The notes under the pieces were generated by a model. It had not been told where the DNA came from and made no database searches. It saw only the letters and a list, made by a program, of their open reading frames with translations. From NCBI GenBank assembly GCA_945861365.1, contig CAMAUH010000275.1, positions 1 to 6,204 of the forward strand: a stretch of 6,204 bases of DNA, in the 5' to 3' direction. Positions 5,691-6,204 of the stretch are shown in pieces. The stretch is from Candidatus Kuenenia stuttgartensis (GTDB lineage Bacteria > Planctomycetota > UBA1135 > UBA2386). A program made the position numbers and the translations under genes. The number at the start of each line of letters is the position of its first letter. Within the stretch, counting starts at the first letter, position 1.

Positions 5691-6204
5691 ATGCTCAAGA
5701 GTCTCTACACGACCGCCACGGGCATGAAGGCCCAGCAGACCAACGTGGACATGATCGCGAACAACATCGCGAACGTGAACACCGCGGGCTTCAAGCGCTC
5801 GCAGGCCTCGTTCGAGGACCTGTTCTACGTGACGCTGCAGTCACCCGGTCTCGCGCAGGGCGCCAACAACGCCGCCGTGCCGATCGGCACGCAGATCGGC
5901 TCGGGCACGCGCCTCAACGGCACCACCAAGGTGTTCACGACCGGCACGCTCGAGATCACCGACCGCACGCTCGACATCGCGATCGACGGCGACGGCTTCT
6001 TCGCGCTGCAGCTGCCGGACGGTTCGACCGGCTACACGCGCGACGGTGGCTTCCAGGTCAACGCCGACAGCAAGCTGGTGACGAGCAGCGGCAACGTGCT
6101 GCTGCCCGAGATCACGCTGCCGCAGGACACGCTCGAGATCGCGATCGACCCCGAGGGTCGCGTCAACGTGCGCACCGCCGGCAGCCCGGACGTCTCGCAG
6201 TTGC
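5691..6204 (+). CDS. flgG: FlgG, flagellar distal-rod protein, N-terminal part (cut by window edge)
   Basis: FlgG forms the distal rod, the drive shaft that crosses the peptidoglycan and outer-membrane rings. The first 171 of the usual 260 or so residues are present. The start MLKSLYTTATGMKAQQTNVD followed by MIANNIANVNTAGFKRSQASFEDLFYVTL is an almost textbook FlgG N-terminus. Further family marks are VPIGTQIGSGTRL, FTTGTLEITDRTLDIAIDGDGFF, YTRDGGFQVNADSKLVTSSG and LLPEITLP. The ATG at 5691 follows the flgF stop after 7 nt; an AGG at 5678-5680 is the only ribosome-binding trace. It continues past the right edge; the genes that often follow (flgA, flgH, flgI) are not visible. Confidence 0.96.
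   Translation, partial: MLKSLYTTATGMKAQQTNVDMIANNIANVNTAGFKRSQASFEDLFYVTLQSPGLAQGANNAAVPIGTQIGSGTRLNGTTKVFTTGTLEITDRTLDIAIDGDGFFALQLPDGSTGYTRDGGFQVNADSKLVTSSGNVLLPEITLPQDTLEIAIDPEGRVNVRTAGSPDVSQL

Overview
The window is a high-GC stretch (by eye about two thirds G+C, with G/C at most third codon positions) from a flagellated Gram-negative bacterium. The core is the start of a hook/rod operon on the + strand: fliK (hook-length control), flgD (hook cap), flgE (hook protein), flgF (proximal rod) and flgG (distal rod, cut by the window end). A secreted HEAT-repeat protein, serpin-like remnant DNA and possible sigma-54 control would fit a planctomycete-type lineage. A myxobacterial or other high-GC group is also possible, and the taxon cannot be fixed from this sequence.

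Layout. Positions 1-419 (- strand) hold the N-terminal 139 residues of an exported HEAT-repeat protein that runs off the left edge. About 505-633 (+) carries a short reading frame that looks like the last ~45 residues of a serpin with no serpin body upstream, probably a gene remnant. Positions 652-960 (-) encode a FlgM-type anti-sigma-28 factor. Positions 961-1254 are a 294-bp divergent control region. From 1255 to the right edge the five flagellar genes lie head to tail with gaps of 13, 29, 1 and 7 nt, so they are almost certainly one transcript.

Control region. Three elements can be read by eye. A sigma-28 type promoter (TCAA, 15 nt, GCCGATGA) faces flgM. A sigma-54 type promoter (TGGCACG with exact GG-N10-GC spacing) faces fliK. 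Two near-identical inverted repeats (CGGCAG-GAA-CTGCCG), with a weaker third copy, lie about 105-150 bp upstream of the predicted sigma-54 start, where an NtrC-family enhancer-binding protein would bind. This suggests a hierarchy: an activator plus sigma-54 switches on hook genes, FliK and FlgD/FlgE build and measure the hook, and FlgM holds sigma-28 until the hook is finished. flgM would then be fed back by sigma-28 itself.

The flagellar genes are recognisable families, not a new system. The points of interest are the compact two-sigma regulatory region, the oversized hook protein with two inserted modules, the FlgD that ends in a Gly/Ser/Thr tail instead of an Ig/FnIII-like domain, the serpin scrap, and a strong internal ribosome-binding site inside flgE.
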